Assembly: GCA_003164045.1 (NCBI GenBank)
Contig: PLRU01000051.1
Span: forward strand, 15,573-79,572
DNA: 64,000 nucleotides
Direction of reading: 5' to 3'
From: Candidatus Lustribacter telmatis
GTDB taxonomy: Bacteria; Vulcanimicrobiota; Vulcanimicrobiia; Vulcanimicrobiales; Vulcanimicrobiaceae
A program made the position numbers and the translations under genes. Below the pieces are notes generated by a model. That model did no database searches and was not told where the DNA came from. It saw nothing but the letters and a program-made list of their open reading frames with translations. Shown here piece after piece: positions 8,140 through 21,349 of the stretch; the stretch's first letter is position 1, and every line of letters starts with the position of its first letter.

Positions 8140-9648
8140 ATGATCAAGAGCGAACCGGCTGCCCCTGCAGCCCGCAACGGAAACGGCAACGCTGCCAAGC
8201 CCGGATCGAAGCGGCTGCAGTACGCAACGTCGCGCGAATCGACGCCGGCGAACATCGCTGAATCGTATGGCCACTTCATCGGCGGGAAGTTTGTACCGTC
8301 GAGCGGCGGCGAAACCTTCGCCACCACGAACCCCGCCACCGGCGAACTGCTTTCACGCGTCGCCACCGGCACGCCCGAAGACGTCGACCGGGCGGTTGCC
8401 GCCGCGCGCAAAGCGTACGATAAGTATTGGAAGCCGCTGAGCCCCGCGCGCCGCGCAGCCTATGTATATCGCATCGCGCGCGCGATTTCCGAACGCGCCC
8501 GCGAACTCGCCGTGCTCGAAACGCTCGACAACGGCAAACCGATCAAGGAATCGCGCGACTTCGACGTCCCGATGGCGTCGGCGCACTTCTTCTATTACGC
8601 CGGGTGGGCGGATAAACTCGAATACGCCGCGCGCGGCGGACGCCTGCCGCACTCACGCGGCGTGGTCGGCGCGATCGTGCCGTGGAATTTCCCGCTCCTT
8701 ATGGCTGCGTGGAAAATTGCGCCGGCGCTTGCGGCCGGCAACACGATCGTGCTCAAGCCCGCTGAAACGACGCCGCTCTCGGCGCTGCGTTTGGCCGAGA
8801 TCTGCGCCGAGGCCGACCTGCCGCCGGGCGTGCTCAACATCGTGACCGGCGACGGCGTTGCGGGTGCGGCACTCGCCGCGCATACCGGCATCGACAAGAT
8901 CGCCTTCACCGGTTCGACCGAAGTCGGCAAAGCGATCCAGCGCAGCCGCGCCGGGTCGCGCATTCCGATCACGCTCGAACTCGGCGGCAAAGCCGCGAAC
9001 ATCGTGTTCGCCGACGCGCCGCTCGACTCGGCCATCGAAGGCATCGTCTCCGGGATCTACTTCAATCAGGGCCATGTTTGCTGCGCCGGATCGCGTCTGC
9101 TGGTGCAAGAATCCATCCACGACGAAGTCGTCGCGCGCTTAACGGAGCGCCTCGAAACGATGCGCATCGGCGATCCGCTCGATAAGAACACCGACATCGG
9201 CGCGATCAATTCGCAAGCGCAGCTCGACCGGATCAAGGAACTCGTCGCAAGCGGCATCGCCGAGGGCGCAACGCTGCACAGTCAAACGGCGGCGCTGCCG
9301 GAGAACGGCTGCTTCTTCCCGGCCTCGTTCTTTACGGGCGTCGGTCCGGGGATGCGGATCGCGCGCGAAGAGATCTTCGGCCCCGTGCTCTCGATACTCA
9401 CGTTTCGCACGGCCGATGAGGCGATCGAGAAAGCCAATAATACGCGTTACGGTCTGAGCGCCGGCGTCTGGACGGATAAGGGCTCGAAGAGCATGTACGT
9501 CGCCGGCAAACTCAAAGCCGGCGTCGTGTGGTGCTCGACGTTCAACAAATTCGATCCGAGTTCGCCCTTCGGCGGCTATCGTGAATCCGGTTTCGGGCGC
9601 GAGGGCGGCCTCGAAGGGCTCCGGCCATATCTCGAGCTCGATCCCTAG
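8140..9648 (+). CDS. Aldehyde dehydrogenase (NAD(P)+-dependent)
   Basis: A 502-residue full-length aldehyde dehydrogenase. Visible landmarks are VPWNFPL (cofactor-binding Asn), VLKPAE, the FTGSTEVGK loop, the catalytic Glu in LELGGKA and the catalytic Cys in NQGHVCCAGSR. A ~40-residue polar N-terminal extension is present. Its position right after deoC suggests it oxidises the acetaldehyde from deoxyribose breakdown to acetate; this is inference from context. The next gene starts 7 bp (GTG) after its stop, or overlaps it if an earlier ATG is used. Confidence 0.93.
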   Translation: MIKSEPAAPAARNGNGNAAKPGSKRLQYATSRESTPANIAESYGHFIGGKFVPSSGGETFATTNPATGELLSRVATGTPEDVDRAVAAARKAYDKYWKPLSPARRAAYVYRIARAISERARELAVLETLDNGKPIKESRDFDVPMASAHFFYYAGWADKLEYAARGGRLPHSRGVVGAIVPWNFPLLMAAWKIAPALAAGNTIVLKPAETTPLSALRLAEICAEADLPPGVLNIVTGDGVAGAALAAHTGIDKIAFTGSTEVGKAIQRSRAGSRIPITLELGGKAANIVFADAPLDSAIEGIVSGIYFNQGHVCCAGSRLLVQESIHDEVVARLTERLETMRIGDPLDKNTDIGAINSQAQLDRIKELVASGIAEGATLHSQTAALPENGCFFPASFFTGVGPGMRIAREEIFGPVLSILTFRTADEAIEKANNTRYGLSAGVWTDKGSKSMYVAGKLKAGVVWCSTFNKFDPSSPFGGYRESGFGREGGLEGLRPYLELDP

Positions 9649-9655
9649 TCCACGC

Positions 9656-12562
9656 GTGCGCACGTCCTTGGATGTCCCCGAGAACCTGCTCCAGCTGTAT
9701 GTGGAGAACAGTCCCCTCGCGCTGATTCAGTTCGACACGGACTTGCGCATCGTCGCGTGGTCGGAACGCGCCACCGCCATGTTCGGCTGGGCCGAAGACG
9801 ACGTGCGCGGCAAGACGATGGACGAATTCGGGTTCGTGCAGGAAGACGATTGGGCCGGCGTCGCCAAGCTGTTCGCCGACCTCGCGGGCGGCCCCGAGAA
9901 CTGGCGCGCCAACACCAACCGCAATCGGCGCAGCGACGGTACGATCGTGCATTGCCGCTGGTTCAACGCCTATCTCGTCTCCGACCGCTTTAGCGGCTAC
10001 GTGTCGCTGGCCGAAGACGTTACCGAAACGACGCTGGCGCACGAAGCCGCGCAAGCCAGCGAAGAACGCCTGCGCGCGCTCTTTGAAGCGACGCCCGACG
10101 CACTGACGTTCTTCGATGCGCAAGGCAACATCACCGATTCCAATCCGGCCTCCGAGCGTCTGATGGGCGTGAGCCGCGAAGAACTCAGGAATCATCCGTT
10201 CAGCGATTTCATCATTCCCGACGAACTGTCGTTGGCCGCCGATCTCCTGGACCGCGTGCTGCAAGGCGAGACCGTAACGGCCGTTCTGACCGTGCGCCGG
10301 CTCGACGGCCAGACATTCCCGGTCGATTTGGTCGCCGGCCCGATGCGCGAGCACGGCGCCATCACCGGCGCGTATTGTTCCGCGCGCGATATCACTGAGA
10401 AAACCGAAGCGTTGGAACGCGTCGAGGCGAGCGAAGAACGCTTCCGTTCGATCTTCGACAACAATCCCGATCCGATGATCGCGTTCGATGCAGACGGCAC
10501 GGTGACGCGCGCCAACGCCGCGGCCGGACGCGTGCTCGAAATCGATCCCGAGACGCTCGTCGGCCAAACCCTCGGCGACGTCGCGACCGACGGAGACGTT
10601 ACCGAGGCCCTCGCCTGTTTCAATCGCGCACTCGCCGGCATGGCGGGCGGCGTCGAACTGCACGTGCGCCACGCGCGCGAACATTCGCTGCCCGCCTTCG
10701 TCACGATGATCCCGATCCGGTTCCACGGCCTCGCCGCCGGCGTGCACTTGCACGTGCGCGACCTGCGGGCCACGATCGCCCAGCAGCGCCAGATTGCCGC
10801 GCACGCCGAACGCATCCGCGACCTCTATATGAGCGCGGCCGCCGCGAGCGAGAACGCCGAGCAGCAGATCACCGCGACGCTGGAAGCCGGTTGCCGCATT
10901 CTGGGCCTCTCTTCCGGCGCGCTCTACGAGAGCGAATTCGACCGGGTGAGTGAAACCTACGGCGAATCGATGGGCGCGGGGCTCGCGCGCTTGGCGCTCG
11001 GTTCGGACCGCGCGCTCGCGATCGACGACGTGCGCGGCATGCCGCAACTCGAGGGCGACGCCGACGCCGCACCGTTCGTGGCGTTCATCGGCACGCCGGT
11101 CGACGTCAGCGGGAATCGTTACGGAACGCTCAGCTTCGCCGATCGCCGGCGCCGCCGCACGCCGTTCGACGACGTCGACCGCGACCTCGTGCAACTGATG
11201 GGTGCACTCGTCAGCTCGGCGATCGAACGCGGCCGCTCGCGCGCGCGCCTGCAAACGCTGGCGTACAGCGACACCGTGACGGCATTGCCGAACCGCGCGT
11301 GGCTGGTCGATCATCTGCGCGCGCTGCTCGACGAAGCGCGCCGCACGGAGAGCACCGTCGGCGTGCTCTTCCTCGACCTCGATCGCTTCAAAGACATCAA
11401 CGATACGATGGGGCACGACAGCGGTGACCGTTTGCTGCGTATCATCGGCGAGCGGCTCGGCAAAGCGATCCGCACGAGCGACGTCGTTGCGCGCATGGGC
11501 GGCGATGAATTCGTCGTGCTCGCCGGCGATGGCCCGGATATGGCGGCGCTCGGTGGCCTGGCCGAACGCATCGTCGCGACGGTCGAAGAACCGATCTCGA
11601 TGGAAGGCTCGGAATTCTTCGTCACTACGAGTATCGGTATCGCGTCGTTCCCCGCCGACGGAACCGACGCCGAGACGCTGGTGAAACACGCCGACGTTGC
11701 GATGTATCGCGCCAAAGACCGCGGCCGTAACACCTACCAATTCTTCACGCCCGCGCTCAATGCCACGCTGCACACGCGGCTTTCGCAAGAAAAGTCTTTG
11801 CGCAAAGCCCTCGATAACGGCGAGTTCGTCGTCTACTATCAGCCGCAGCACGACCTCATCACGGGCGGACTGATCGCCGTCGAAGCGCTAGTGCGCTGGA
11901 ATCATCCGCGCTCCGGACTCGTGCTGCCGGGTCAGTTCATTCCGAATGCGGAGCTGAGCGGACTGATCGTCGCGCTCGGCGACTTCATACTCGAGACGGC
12001 GTGCAGCGATATCAGCGGCTTGCGTAAAACCATCGCGCCGGATTTGCGGCTGGCGGTCAACCTCAGTGCGCGCCAGTTCCATCAACAGCGCCTGGCCGCG
12101 AAGGTTCGCGGTTACGTCGAACGCACCGGGCTCGATCCGACGGCGCTCGAACTCGAGATCACCGAGTCCGTCGCGATGAACGATGCGGCGCTAACGGTGA
12201 GCATCATGCGCGACATCGGCGCCGAGGGCATGAGCCTTGCGGTCGACGACTTCGGCACGGGCTATTCGTCGCTCGGTTACCTGCGGCGCTTTCCGCTCGA
12301 CTCGATCAAGATCGATCGGTCGTTCGTCACCGACCTGGCGCACGAACCGGACGATGCGACGATCGTGCGCACTGTCATCGCAATGGCCCATTCGCTCGAC
12401 CTCGAGGTCATCGCCGAAGGCGTCGAGACCGCCGATCAGCTGGCATTCCTCGCCGCCGAGAAGTGCGACCGCGTTCAGGGCTTCTACTTCTCACAGGCGG
12501 TGCCGCTCGACACCCTCGAGGGCTACATCATCCGTGGAACGGAAGCGACCGCAGCGGGGTAA
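9656..12562 (+). CDS. Multi-PAS/GAF sensor protein with GGDEF and EAL domains
   Basis: A 968-residue soluble c-di-GMP enzyme. Three PAS-like domains (roughly residues 5-120, 135-245 and 260-370) and a GAF-like segment (~385-530) precede a GGDEF domain whose motif MGGDEFVV is near residue 614 and an EAL domain starting near 715 (EALVRW near 741, ITESVAMND, DDFGTGYSS). Both catalytic signatures look intact, so synthesis and hydrolysis are both possible. An ATG at 9581 is also in frame but overlaps the aldehyde dehydrogenase by 68 bp; the GTG at 9656 fits the neighbour better. Confidence 0.88.
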   Translation: MRTSLDVPENLLQLYVENSPLALIQFDTDLRIVAWSERATAMFGWAEDDVRGKTMDEFGFVQEDDWAGVAKLFADLAGGPENWRANTNRNRRSDGTIVHCRWFNAYLVSDRFSGYVSLAEDVTETTLAHEAAQASEERLRALFEATPDALTFFDAQGNITDSNPASERLMGVSREELRNHPFSDFIIPDELSLAADLLDRVLQGETVTAVLTVRRLDGQTFPVDLVAGPMREHGAITGAYCSARDITEKTEALERVEASEERFRSIFDNNPDPMIAFDADGTVTRANAAAGRVLEIDPETLVGQTLGDVATDGDVTEALACFNRALAGMAGGVELHVRHAREHSLPAFVTMIPIRFHGLAAGVHLHVRDLRATIAQQRQIAAHAERIRDLYMSAAAASENAEQQITATLEAGCRILGLSSGALYESEFDRVSETYGESMGAGLARLALGSDRALAIDDVRGMPQLEGDADAAPFVAFIGTPVDVSGNRYGTLSFADRRRRRTPFDDVDRDLVQLMGALVSSAIERGRSRARLQTLAYSDTVTALPNRAWLVDHLRALLDEARRTESTVGVLFLDLDRFKDINDTMGHDSGDRLLRIIGERLGKAIRTSDVVARMGGDEFVVLAGDGPDMAALGGLAERIVATVEEPISMEGSEFFVTTSIGIASFPADGTDAETLVKHADVAMYRAKDRGRNTYQFFTPALNATLHTRLSQEKSLRKALDNGEFVVYYQPQHDLITGGLIAVEALVRWNHPRSGLVLPGQFIPNAELSGLIVALGDFILETACSDISGLRKTIAPDLRLAVNLSARQFHQQRLAAKVRGYVERTGLDPTALELEITESVAMNDAALTVSIMRDIGAEGMSLAVDDFGTGYSSLGYLRRFPLDSIKIDRSFVTDLAHEPDDATIVRTVIAMAHSLDLEVIAEGVETADQLAFLAAEKCDRVQGFYFSQAVPLDTLEGYIIRGTEATAAG

Positions 12563-12571
12563 TAAGCCTTC

Positions 12572-13834
12572 GTGGACACCCTCAGTCTTCTGCTCGACCG
12601 GGCCGCGCTGGTCGACCGGTACCGCGCCGGCCGGGCACGCACCGCCGCCATCTTCGCCTCCATCGCGCCCTCAGCGTACTACGACGCACCGATCCCGCTG
12701 CGCCACCCGTTCGTGTTCTACGAAGGACACTTGCCCGGGTTCGCCTACCTCGTGCTCCATCAACGCGCGCTGAAGGGCGGTTCGATCGATCCGCGTCTCG
12801 AGCTGCTCTTCGAACGCGGCATCGATCCGGCCACGATCGACGTCGCAAGCCGCCACCTGCGCAACGATTGGCCCGATCGCGCCGAGGTCCGCCGCTTCGG
12901 TGCAGCCTGCGACGCCGCGCTGATCGACGACATCGCGCACGCCAGGCTCGACGATCCGTCGAACCCGCTGCTCGTGGGCGCCGAAGCGCTGTTCAACATT
13001 CTCGAACACGAAGAGATGCACCACGAAACGCTGACGTACATCATCCATCGTTTGCCCGCCGATGCGAAACATGCGCCGGCAATCGAGGTCCGCGACGTGA
13101 TGCCCGCGCGGCGCGATCCGATCGCGATTGCGGCCGGCCGTGCGACACTCGGTCAACGCCGCGGCGAGGCGTTCGGCTGGGACAACGAATTCGAGCAGCA
13201 CGTCGTCGACGTGCCGGCATTCCACATCGATGCGTACGACGTCACCAACGGCGACTATCTCGCGTTCGTGCGCGACGGCGGCACGCCGCCGCCGTTCTGG
13301 ATCGAGCGCGACGGCGCGTGGCATTTGCGCGGCGTCTATCACGAAATTCCGTTGCCGCTCAGCTGGCCCGTCTATGCCAGCCACGACGATGCCGAAGCCT
13401 ACGCTACGTGGTCCGGCGCGCGCTTGCCGAGCGAGGCCGAATATCATCGCGCCGCCTACGGCACGCCGGCCGGCGACGAACGTATCTTCCCATGGGGCTC
13501 GGCGGCGCCCGTGGCCGAGCACGGCAACTTCGGTTTCCGCCGCTACGATCCCGAACCCGTCGGCAGTTCGCCCGCGGGCGCCAGCGCCTGGGGCGTCGAG
13601 GATCTGATCGGCAACGGCTGGGAGTGGACGTCTACGCCGTTCGCACCGTTCGACGGGTTCCGCCCGATGGCGTCCTACCCGCAGTACTCGGCCGACTTCT
13701 TCGACGGCCGCCACTACGTGATGAAGGGCGCCTCGCCCGTCACCTCGCCCAACCTGATCCGGCGCAGCTTCCGCAACTGGTTCTTTGCCGACTACGCCTA
13801 CATGTACGCGACGTTCCGCCGCACTCACTCTTAA
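12572..13834 (+). CDS. EgtB-like non-heme iron enzyme (DinB + FGE-sulfatase domains)
   Basis: A 420-residue protein. The N-terminal DinB-like half contains GHLPGF (~49-54) and HEEMHHE (~147-153); these match the positions of the three iron-binding histidines of EgtB, the sulfoxide synthase of ergothioneine synthesis. The C-terminal half (~175-420) is a formylglycine-generating-enzyme-type fold (ARLPSEAEYHRAAYG, NGWEWTSTPF, YVMKGAS). No EgtD methyltransferase or selenoneine genes lie nearby, so the substrate (ergothioneine, selenoneine, ovothiol-like or other) is open. It begins with GTG 9 bp after the GGDEF/EAL gene. Confidence 0.8.
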   Translation: MDTLSLLLDRAALVDRYRAGRARTAAIFASIAPSAYYDAPIPLRHPFVFYEGHLPGFAYLVLHQRALKGGSIDPRLELLFERGIDPATIDVASRHLRNDWPDRAEVRRFGAACDAALIDDIAHARLDDPSNPLLVGAEALFNILEHEEMHHETLTYIIHRLPADAKHAPAIEVRDVMPARRDPIAIAAGRATLGQRRGEAFGWDNEFEQHVVDVPAFHIDAYDVTNGDYLAFVRDGGTPPPFWIERDGAWHLRGVYHEIPLPLSWPVYASHDDAEAYATWSGARLPSEAEYHRAAYGTPAGDERIFPWGSAAPVAEHGNFGFRRYDPEPVGSSPAGASAWGVEDLIGNGWEWTSTPFAPFDGFRPMASYPQYSADFFDGRHYVMKGASPVTSPNLIRRSFRNWFFADYAYMYATFRRTHS

Positions 13835-13933
13835 AAGTAAAGTAAGGCCACCGTCCGGCCCAACGCTTTAAAGAGAGTTTAGGACGCCCGCCGATTACTG
13901 GCGCGGCGTTTCGCTTTCTTTGGGGTGGTGTCT

Positions 13934-15856
13934 ATGCGCGGTCGTAACGGTGTGGGGACGTGGGCCCTTCGCGGGGTTTTTGTCGGGGTCGCCCTCTTCG
14001 CGGCCGCGTGCAGCGGCGGCGGTGTGAAGACGACGCCGATACCCGTGCCGACTGCCACGCCCACCATTGCCCCGACCTCGGCGCCGACGCCGGCGTCAAT
14101 CGCCACGAGCGTGCCGCTTGCGATCAGCACCGGCGCTCCCGGACCGATCGCCACGCCGTTTCCGGCGCCGACGGGCTACACGACGCACGTCACCATTCCA
14201 CTCGTGAGTTCCGCCAGCGGCACCGTGACGTTCGCGTTCACCAGCAGCATCGCGCTGCCCACTGCGCTCCCGGTACTGCAAAGCAAGACACGCATATCTA
14301 CGTCGGTCCGCATTCCGCAAGCGACGGGAAATCTGGTACCGATCTTCTTCGATTCGATCGTGCCGAGTGCCAACGTCACGGTGGCCGGTGCGGTCAGCAT
14401 TTCACAGGGCTTTCCGGCCGGCGTGCTGAGCTCGTCGACGCAATATTACGTCGGATTTTATGACAGCACGCAGCCGACGCCCGCCTGGCAAACGATCCTC
14501 GGACCCGTCTCGACAACCGACGGACTGAACCTCACGCTCAGCGGCAACGTTGCATCGTTTACATTCCAGGCAAACAAGCTGTACGGCTTCGCGATCTTCT
14601 CGCTCTCGACGCCGAGCGTCACGCCGCCGCCGGCTCCGCAAACGCTGGCTTACATTCCCAACCCGAACGGTAACGTGGTCGAGGTCAGCGCTGCCGCCGC
14701 GGTCGCGACGACGCTCCCGCTTAACGCTGAAGACTTAGGCCTCGACGATTCCGGCAACGCATATACGATCCAAGTCAACACACCGGCACCCGTACCGTCG
14801 GGATCGCCGACGGCGTCACCGCTCCCCCCGACGATTTCCAAATACACCGCGGCAACGAAAGCGATAACCACCTACACGCCCTCGAATACAGGCGGCGGCT
14901 TCCTCGTCTCGTCGGGCGCCGGTGCGTTTGCGGTCATCGGCCAAGTCCAGGGTACGGGCTTAGTGTTCGATGTCTGGGATCCGGGCGCAGGCAGCACGCC
15001 GAGCCGCACGATCGTCGAAAATTCCCCGCCCTTCGGTATCATGGGCCACGACGGAACTCTGTTCACGGCAACGTACAGCCCGGATGGTTCGACGATCACG
15101 TACCCCGTGTACGCAGCGTCATCGTCAACCGTTGTCCGGACGATCCCGGAAACGATCGTTCCGGCCGGCGCCGACCATAACGGCCTTGAGCAAGGCGACT
15201 TCGCGCCGAATTACTCGGCGATCGGTCCCGACGGCACGCTCTACGTCACGGAATACTCGTTCTTTCAACCGGATCACCTGGCCGGTCTGTACATCTATCC
15301 CCCGGCCGGCAAAGAGACGTTCGTTGCCACCACGAGTGATGCGAACGGCGCCGGTCCGGAAGGCGTCGACGTCGATGCTTCCGGTAACGTCTATGTTATG
15401 AATAACAACGCCGCGTATGCCAACTGCAACATCGACCCCACCAATTGTCCGGCGTCGGGCGATTCGCTGCACGACATCGAGGTCTTCGGTCCTGGGGGCG
15501 TCGGTGGTCCGAACGGCGCGTCGTCGCCGCGCCACATCACCGGCAACTTCACCGGCTATCCGATCGCGGTAGCCGGCGGCGGAACGATCTTCTTCTCGAG
15601 CTTCGATAGCTTCAACCTCGGGACGGGCGTCAACGCGTCGTTCGCGGTTGCGTCGGGCACGACGACCGTCACGCAGATCACGTCGTTTGGTGCGACCGGA
15701 TTCGCGCTCTACGACGGCAATCGTGAGACGACCGGCGCGCGTCGCTCGCAAAGCATCGCCTCCGGCGTAAGCTCGCGGGGACCCGGCGGTCCGCGCTTCG
15801 GGGCGGCTGCCATCGCCCGGCGCATCGCGGCGCTGAAAGCGAAGCGCCACCTCTAG
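13934..15856 (+). CDS. Large lipoprotein with Pro/Thr linker and beta-propeller-like repeats
   Basis: A 640-residue protein. A signal peptide ends in a lipobox (LFAAAC, Cys near residue 26), so it is probably anchored in the envelope. Residues ~30-80 form a Pro/Thr/Ala/Ser-rich linker. Further on, repeated motifs such as LGLDDSGNAYTI, IGPDGTLYVTEYS and VDVDASGNVYVMNN recur, as in NHL/YncE-type propellers or SMP-30-like folds. No enzyme function is evident. I chose the ATG at 13934; two GTG codons lie just before it. Confidence 0.7.
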   Translation: MRGRNGVGTWALRGVFVGVALFAAACSGGGVKTTPIPVPTATPTIAPTSAPTPASIATSVPLAISTGAPGPIATPFPAPTGYTTHVTIPLVSSASGTVTFAFTSSIALPTALPVLQSKTRISTSVRIPQATGNLVPIFFDSIVPSANVTVAGAVSISQGFPAGVLSSSTQYYVGFYDSTQPTPAWQTILGPVSTTDGLNLTLSGNVASFTFQANKLYGFAIFSLSTPSVTPPPAPQTLAYIPNPNGNVVEVSAAAAVATTLPLNAEDLGLDDSGNAYTIQVNTPAPVPSGSPTASPLPPTISKYTAATKAITTYTPSNTGGGFLVSSGAGAFAVIGQVQGTGLVFDVWDPGAGSTPSRTIVENSPPFGIMGHDGTLFTATYSPDGSTITYPVYAASSSTVVRTIPETIVPAGADHNGLEQGDFAPNYSAIGPDGTLYVTEYSFFQPDHLAGLYIYPPAGKETFVATTSDANGAGPEGVDVDASGNVYVMNNNAAYANCNIDPTNCPASGDSLHDIEVFGPGGVGGPNGASSPRHITGNFTGYPIAVAGGGTIFFSSFDSFNLGTGVNASFAVASGTTTVTQITSFGATGFALYDGNRETTGARRSQSIASGVSSRGPGGPRFGAAAIARRIAALKAKRHL

Positions 15857-15888
15857 GACCCCTGACCCGCTACCGCGTAAAACGCGGG

Positions 15889-19408
<3,520 letters not shown>

Positions 19409-19413
19409 CGAGA

Positions 19414-19443
19414 CGTTCGACCGGCCTTCCCGTATGTCGAACG
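19414..19443 (+). terminator. Inverted repeat after the isocitrate dehydrogenase gene
   Basis: CGTTCGAC (19414-19421) and GTCGAACG (19436-19443) form an 8-bp stem with a 14-nt loop, 6 bp after the stop codon. There is only a short GTTTC after it and no real T run, so a terminator role is possible but unproven; it could also be a regulator site for the following gene. Confidence 0.4.
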
Positions 19444-19489
19444 GGTTTCACTCGGGTCGAAAGCCAATCTGCCCGAAGTAATAGGGGAG

Positions 19490-21349
19490 ATGTTTTTGGG
19501 AGGACTCCTAGCGGTAGCCGATGGCTCGTGGCCTTTGTGGGCCACGATCAGCATCGCCGTGCTCGCCGTTCTCGTCATCGCCGGCGTACTCGTCCGGCTG
19601 CTCGGTGCGACCGTACGCTCGCTATCCTTGCGTAACGAGTCGGAACGGGTGAAGTCGGAGGTCGCCCTCGCGCGCGCCGAAGCACGTTTCCGAACGGTCT
19701 TCGAGGGCGCCCCGCTGGGCATCGTCGTGGTCGACGTCGACGGCACCCTGCGCGAGACAAACGCCGCCTTCGACGTGATGCTCGGCTACGAGCGCCGCGA
19801 ACTCGTCGGCAAGACGATGAAGGACCTCAGCGACGAATCCGATCGCGAGCGGACGCTCGAAGCCTTCGGGGCGCTGGTCCGGGGCGAGGTGTCCTCCTAC
19901 GAACACGAGATGCGCTACAAGCGCAAGAACGGCTCGACCCTCTGGGCCGACGTGAGCGTCACCTACGTCCCCGAGGACGACGAACCGTTCGCGATCGCCG
20001 TCATCGACGACGTGAGCGATCGCATCGTCATCCGCGACCGGCTCATCCACGAAGCGACGCATGACGCCCTCACGAGTCTCCCCAACCGCGGCCTCTTCTC
20101 CGCCCAGCTCGGCGATGCGCTGCGCTCGCGCTTGCCCGGTCTCGCGGTCGCCTTCGTCGACCTCGACCACTTCAAGGTCGTCAACGACAGCCTCGGCCAT
20201 CTCGCCGGCGATGCGCTGCTGCGCGCGGTCGCGCAGCGCTTGCGTTCGATCATGCGGCCCGGCGAAATGGTCGCGCGGCTGGGCGGCGATGAATTCGGCG
20301 TCATCTTCCTCGATGAAGATATCGAAGCGCGCGTCGAGTGGCTGCACGCCACCGTTGCCGAACCGGCGAACATCGAAGGCCGCCGCCTCTACACGACGGC
20401 CAGCGTCGGCGTTGCGGTCGCGCACGCGCGCTACGAGCGGGCCGAAGATTTGCTGCGCGACGCCGACATCGCGCTCTACCGCTCCAAAGCCGACGGCCGC
20501 GCGACCTATACGATCTTCAACGAAGTCATGCACGAGAGCGCCGTGCGCCGGCTGCAGATTTCCTCCGACGTGCGCGATGCGATCAACGAACCGGATCAGT
20601 TTCGGGTGGCGTTTCAGCCGCTCGTGCGTTTGACCGACTGGAAAACCGTCGGTTACGAAGCGCTCGTGCGTTGGCAGCATCCGCGCGAGGGGATGATCCA
20701 GCCGGATCTCTTCATTCCTGCGGCGGAAGAAACGGGCGTCATCGTGCGCCTCGGCCGCGAAGTGCTCATCCGTTCGCTCGAGCGCTTAGCGCAAGAACAG
20801 CGCGACGATCCGACCCTCACGATGCACGTCAACGTCTCGGTGCAAGAGATCATGCACGGCGATCTTCCCGAGCACGTGTTCGCGGCGATTAAAGCCACCG
20901 GCGTGCGGCCCGAAACGGTGACGCTGGAAATTACCGAAAACGCGATTATTGATACCAGCACCGGCGCCGGCGCCGTTCTGGAACGCTTGCGCGCCGGCGG
21001 CGTGAAGATTTGCGTCGACGATTTCGGCATCGGCTACTCGTCGCTGCGCTATTTGAGTTTGTTCCCGATCAACAGCTTGAAGATCGATCGCAGCTTCGTG
21101 TCCGGTACGGGTTCCGGGATTGCAAGCGAACCCATCTGCCGCATGCTGCTCGACCTCGCGCGGTCGCTGGACTTGACGGTCGTGGCGGAAGGCATCGAGA
21201 CGACGGAGCAAGCGGAGCGTCTGTGCGGTCTCGGTGCGACGACCGGCCAAGGCTATATCTTCTCGCGCCCGATTATCCCCGAACGCGGCGGCCCGTTAAT
21301 ACTCCCGCCCAACCTACTCGCCGGCCGCCCGATGCAAATTTCCGCTTAG
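19490..21349 (+). CDS. Membrane-anchored PAS-GGDEF-EAL protein
   Basis: A 619-residue c-di-GMP enzyme. An N-terminal membrane helix (~17-43) and short coiled coil lead into one PAS domain (~68-185), a GGDEF domain (LGGDEFGV near 264) and an EAL domain (EALVRW near 390, EITENAIID, DDFGIGYSS). Both motifs are intact. Spacing from the strong ribosome site GGGGAG to the ATG at 19490 is very tight; TTG at 19496 is spaced better and might be used. Its stop is nested with that of the convergent pyrophosphatase gene. Confidence 0.9.
   Translation: MFLGGLLAVADGSWPLWATISIAVLAVLVIAGVLVRLLGATVRSLSLRNESERVKSEVALARAEARFRTVFEGAPLGIVVVDVDGTLRETNAAFDVMLGYERRELVGKTMKDLSDESDRERTLEAFGALVRGEVSSYEHEMRYKRKNGSTLWADVSVTYVPEDDEPFAIAVIDDVSDRIVIRDRLIHEATHDALTSLPNRGLFSAQLGDALRSRLPGLAVAFVDLDHFKVVNDSLGHLAGDALLRAVAQRLRSIMRPGEMVARLGGDEFGVIFLDEDIEARVEWLHATVAEPANIEGRRLYTTASVGVAVAHARYERAEDLLRDADIALYRSKADGRATYTIFNEVMHESAVRRLQISSDVRDAINEPDQFRVAFQPLVRLTDWKTVGYEALVRWQHPREGMIQPDLFIPAAEETGVIVRLGREVLIRSLERLAQEQRDDPTLTMHVNVSVQEIMHGDLPEHVFAAIKATGVRPETVTLEITENAIIDTSTGAGAVLERLRAGGVKICVDDFGIGYSSLRYLSLFPINSLKIDRSFVSGTGSGIASEPICRMLLDLARSLDLTVVAEGIETTEQAERLCGLGATTGQGYIFSRPIIPERGGPLILPPNLLAGRPMQISA

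Noticed and set aside
9542-11851. Very long open frame (over 750 codons) on the minus strand opposite the first GGDEF/EAL gene
   Set aside because: It is rich in Arg, His and Ala, has no recognisable domain and mirrors the codon bias of the plus-strand gene, as expected for antisense frames in GC-rich DNA.
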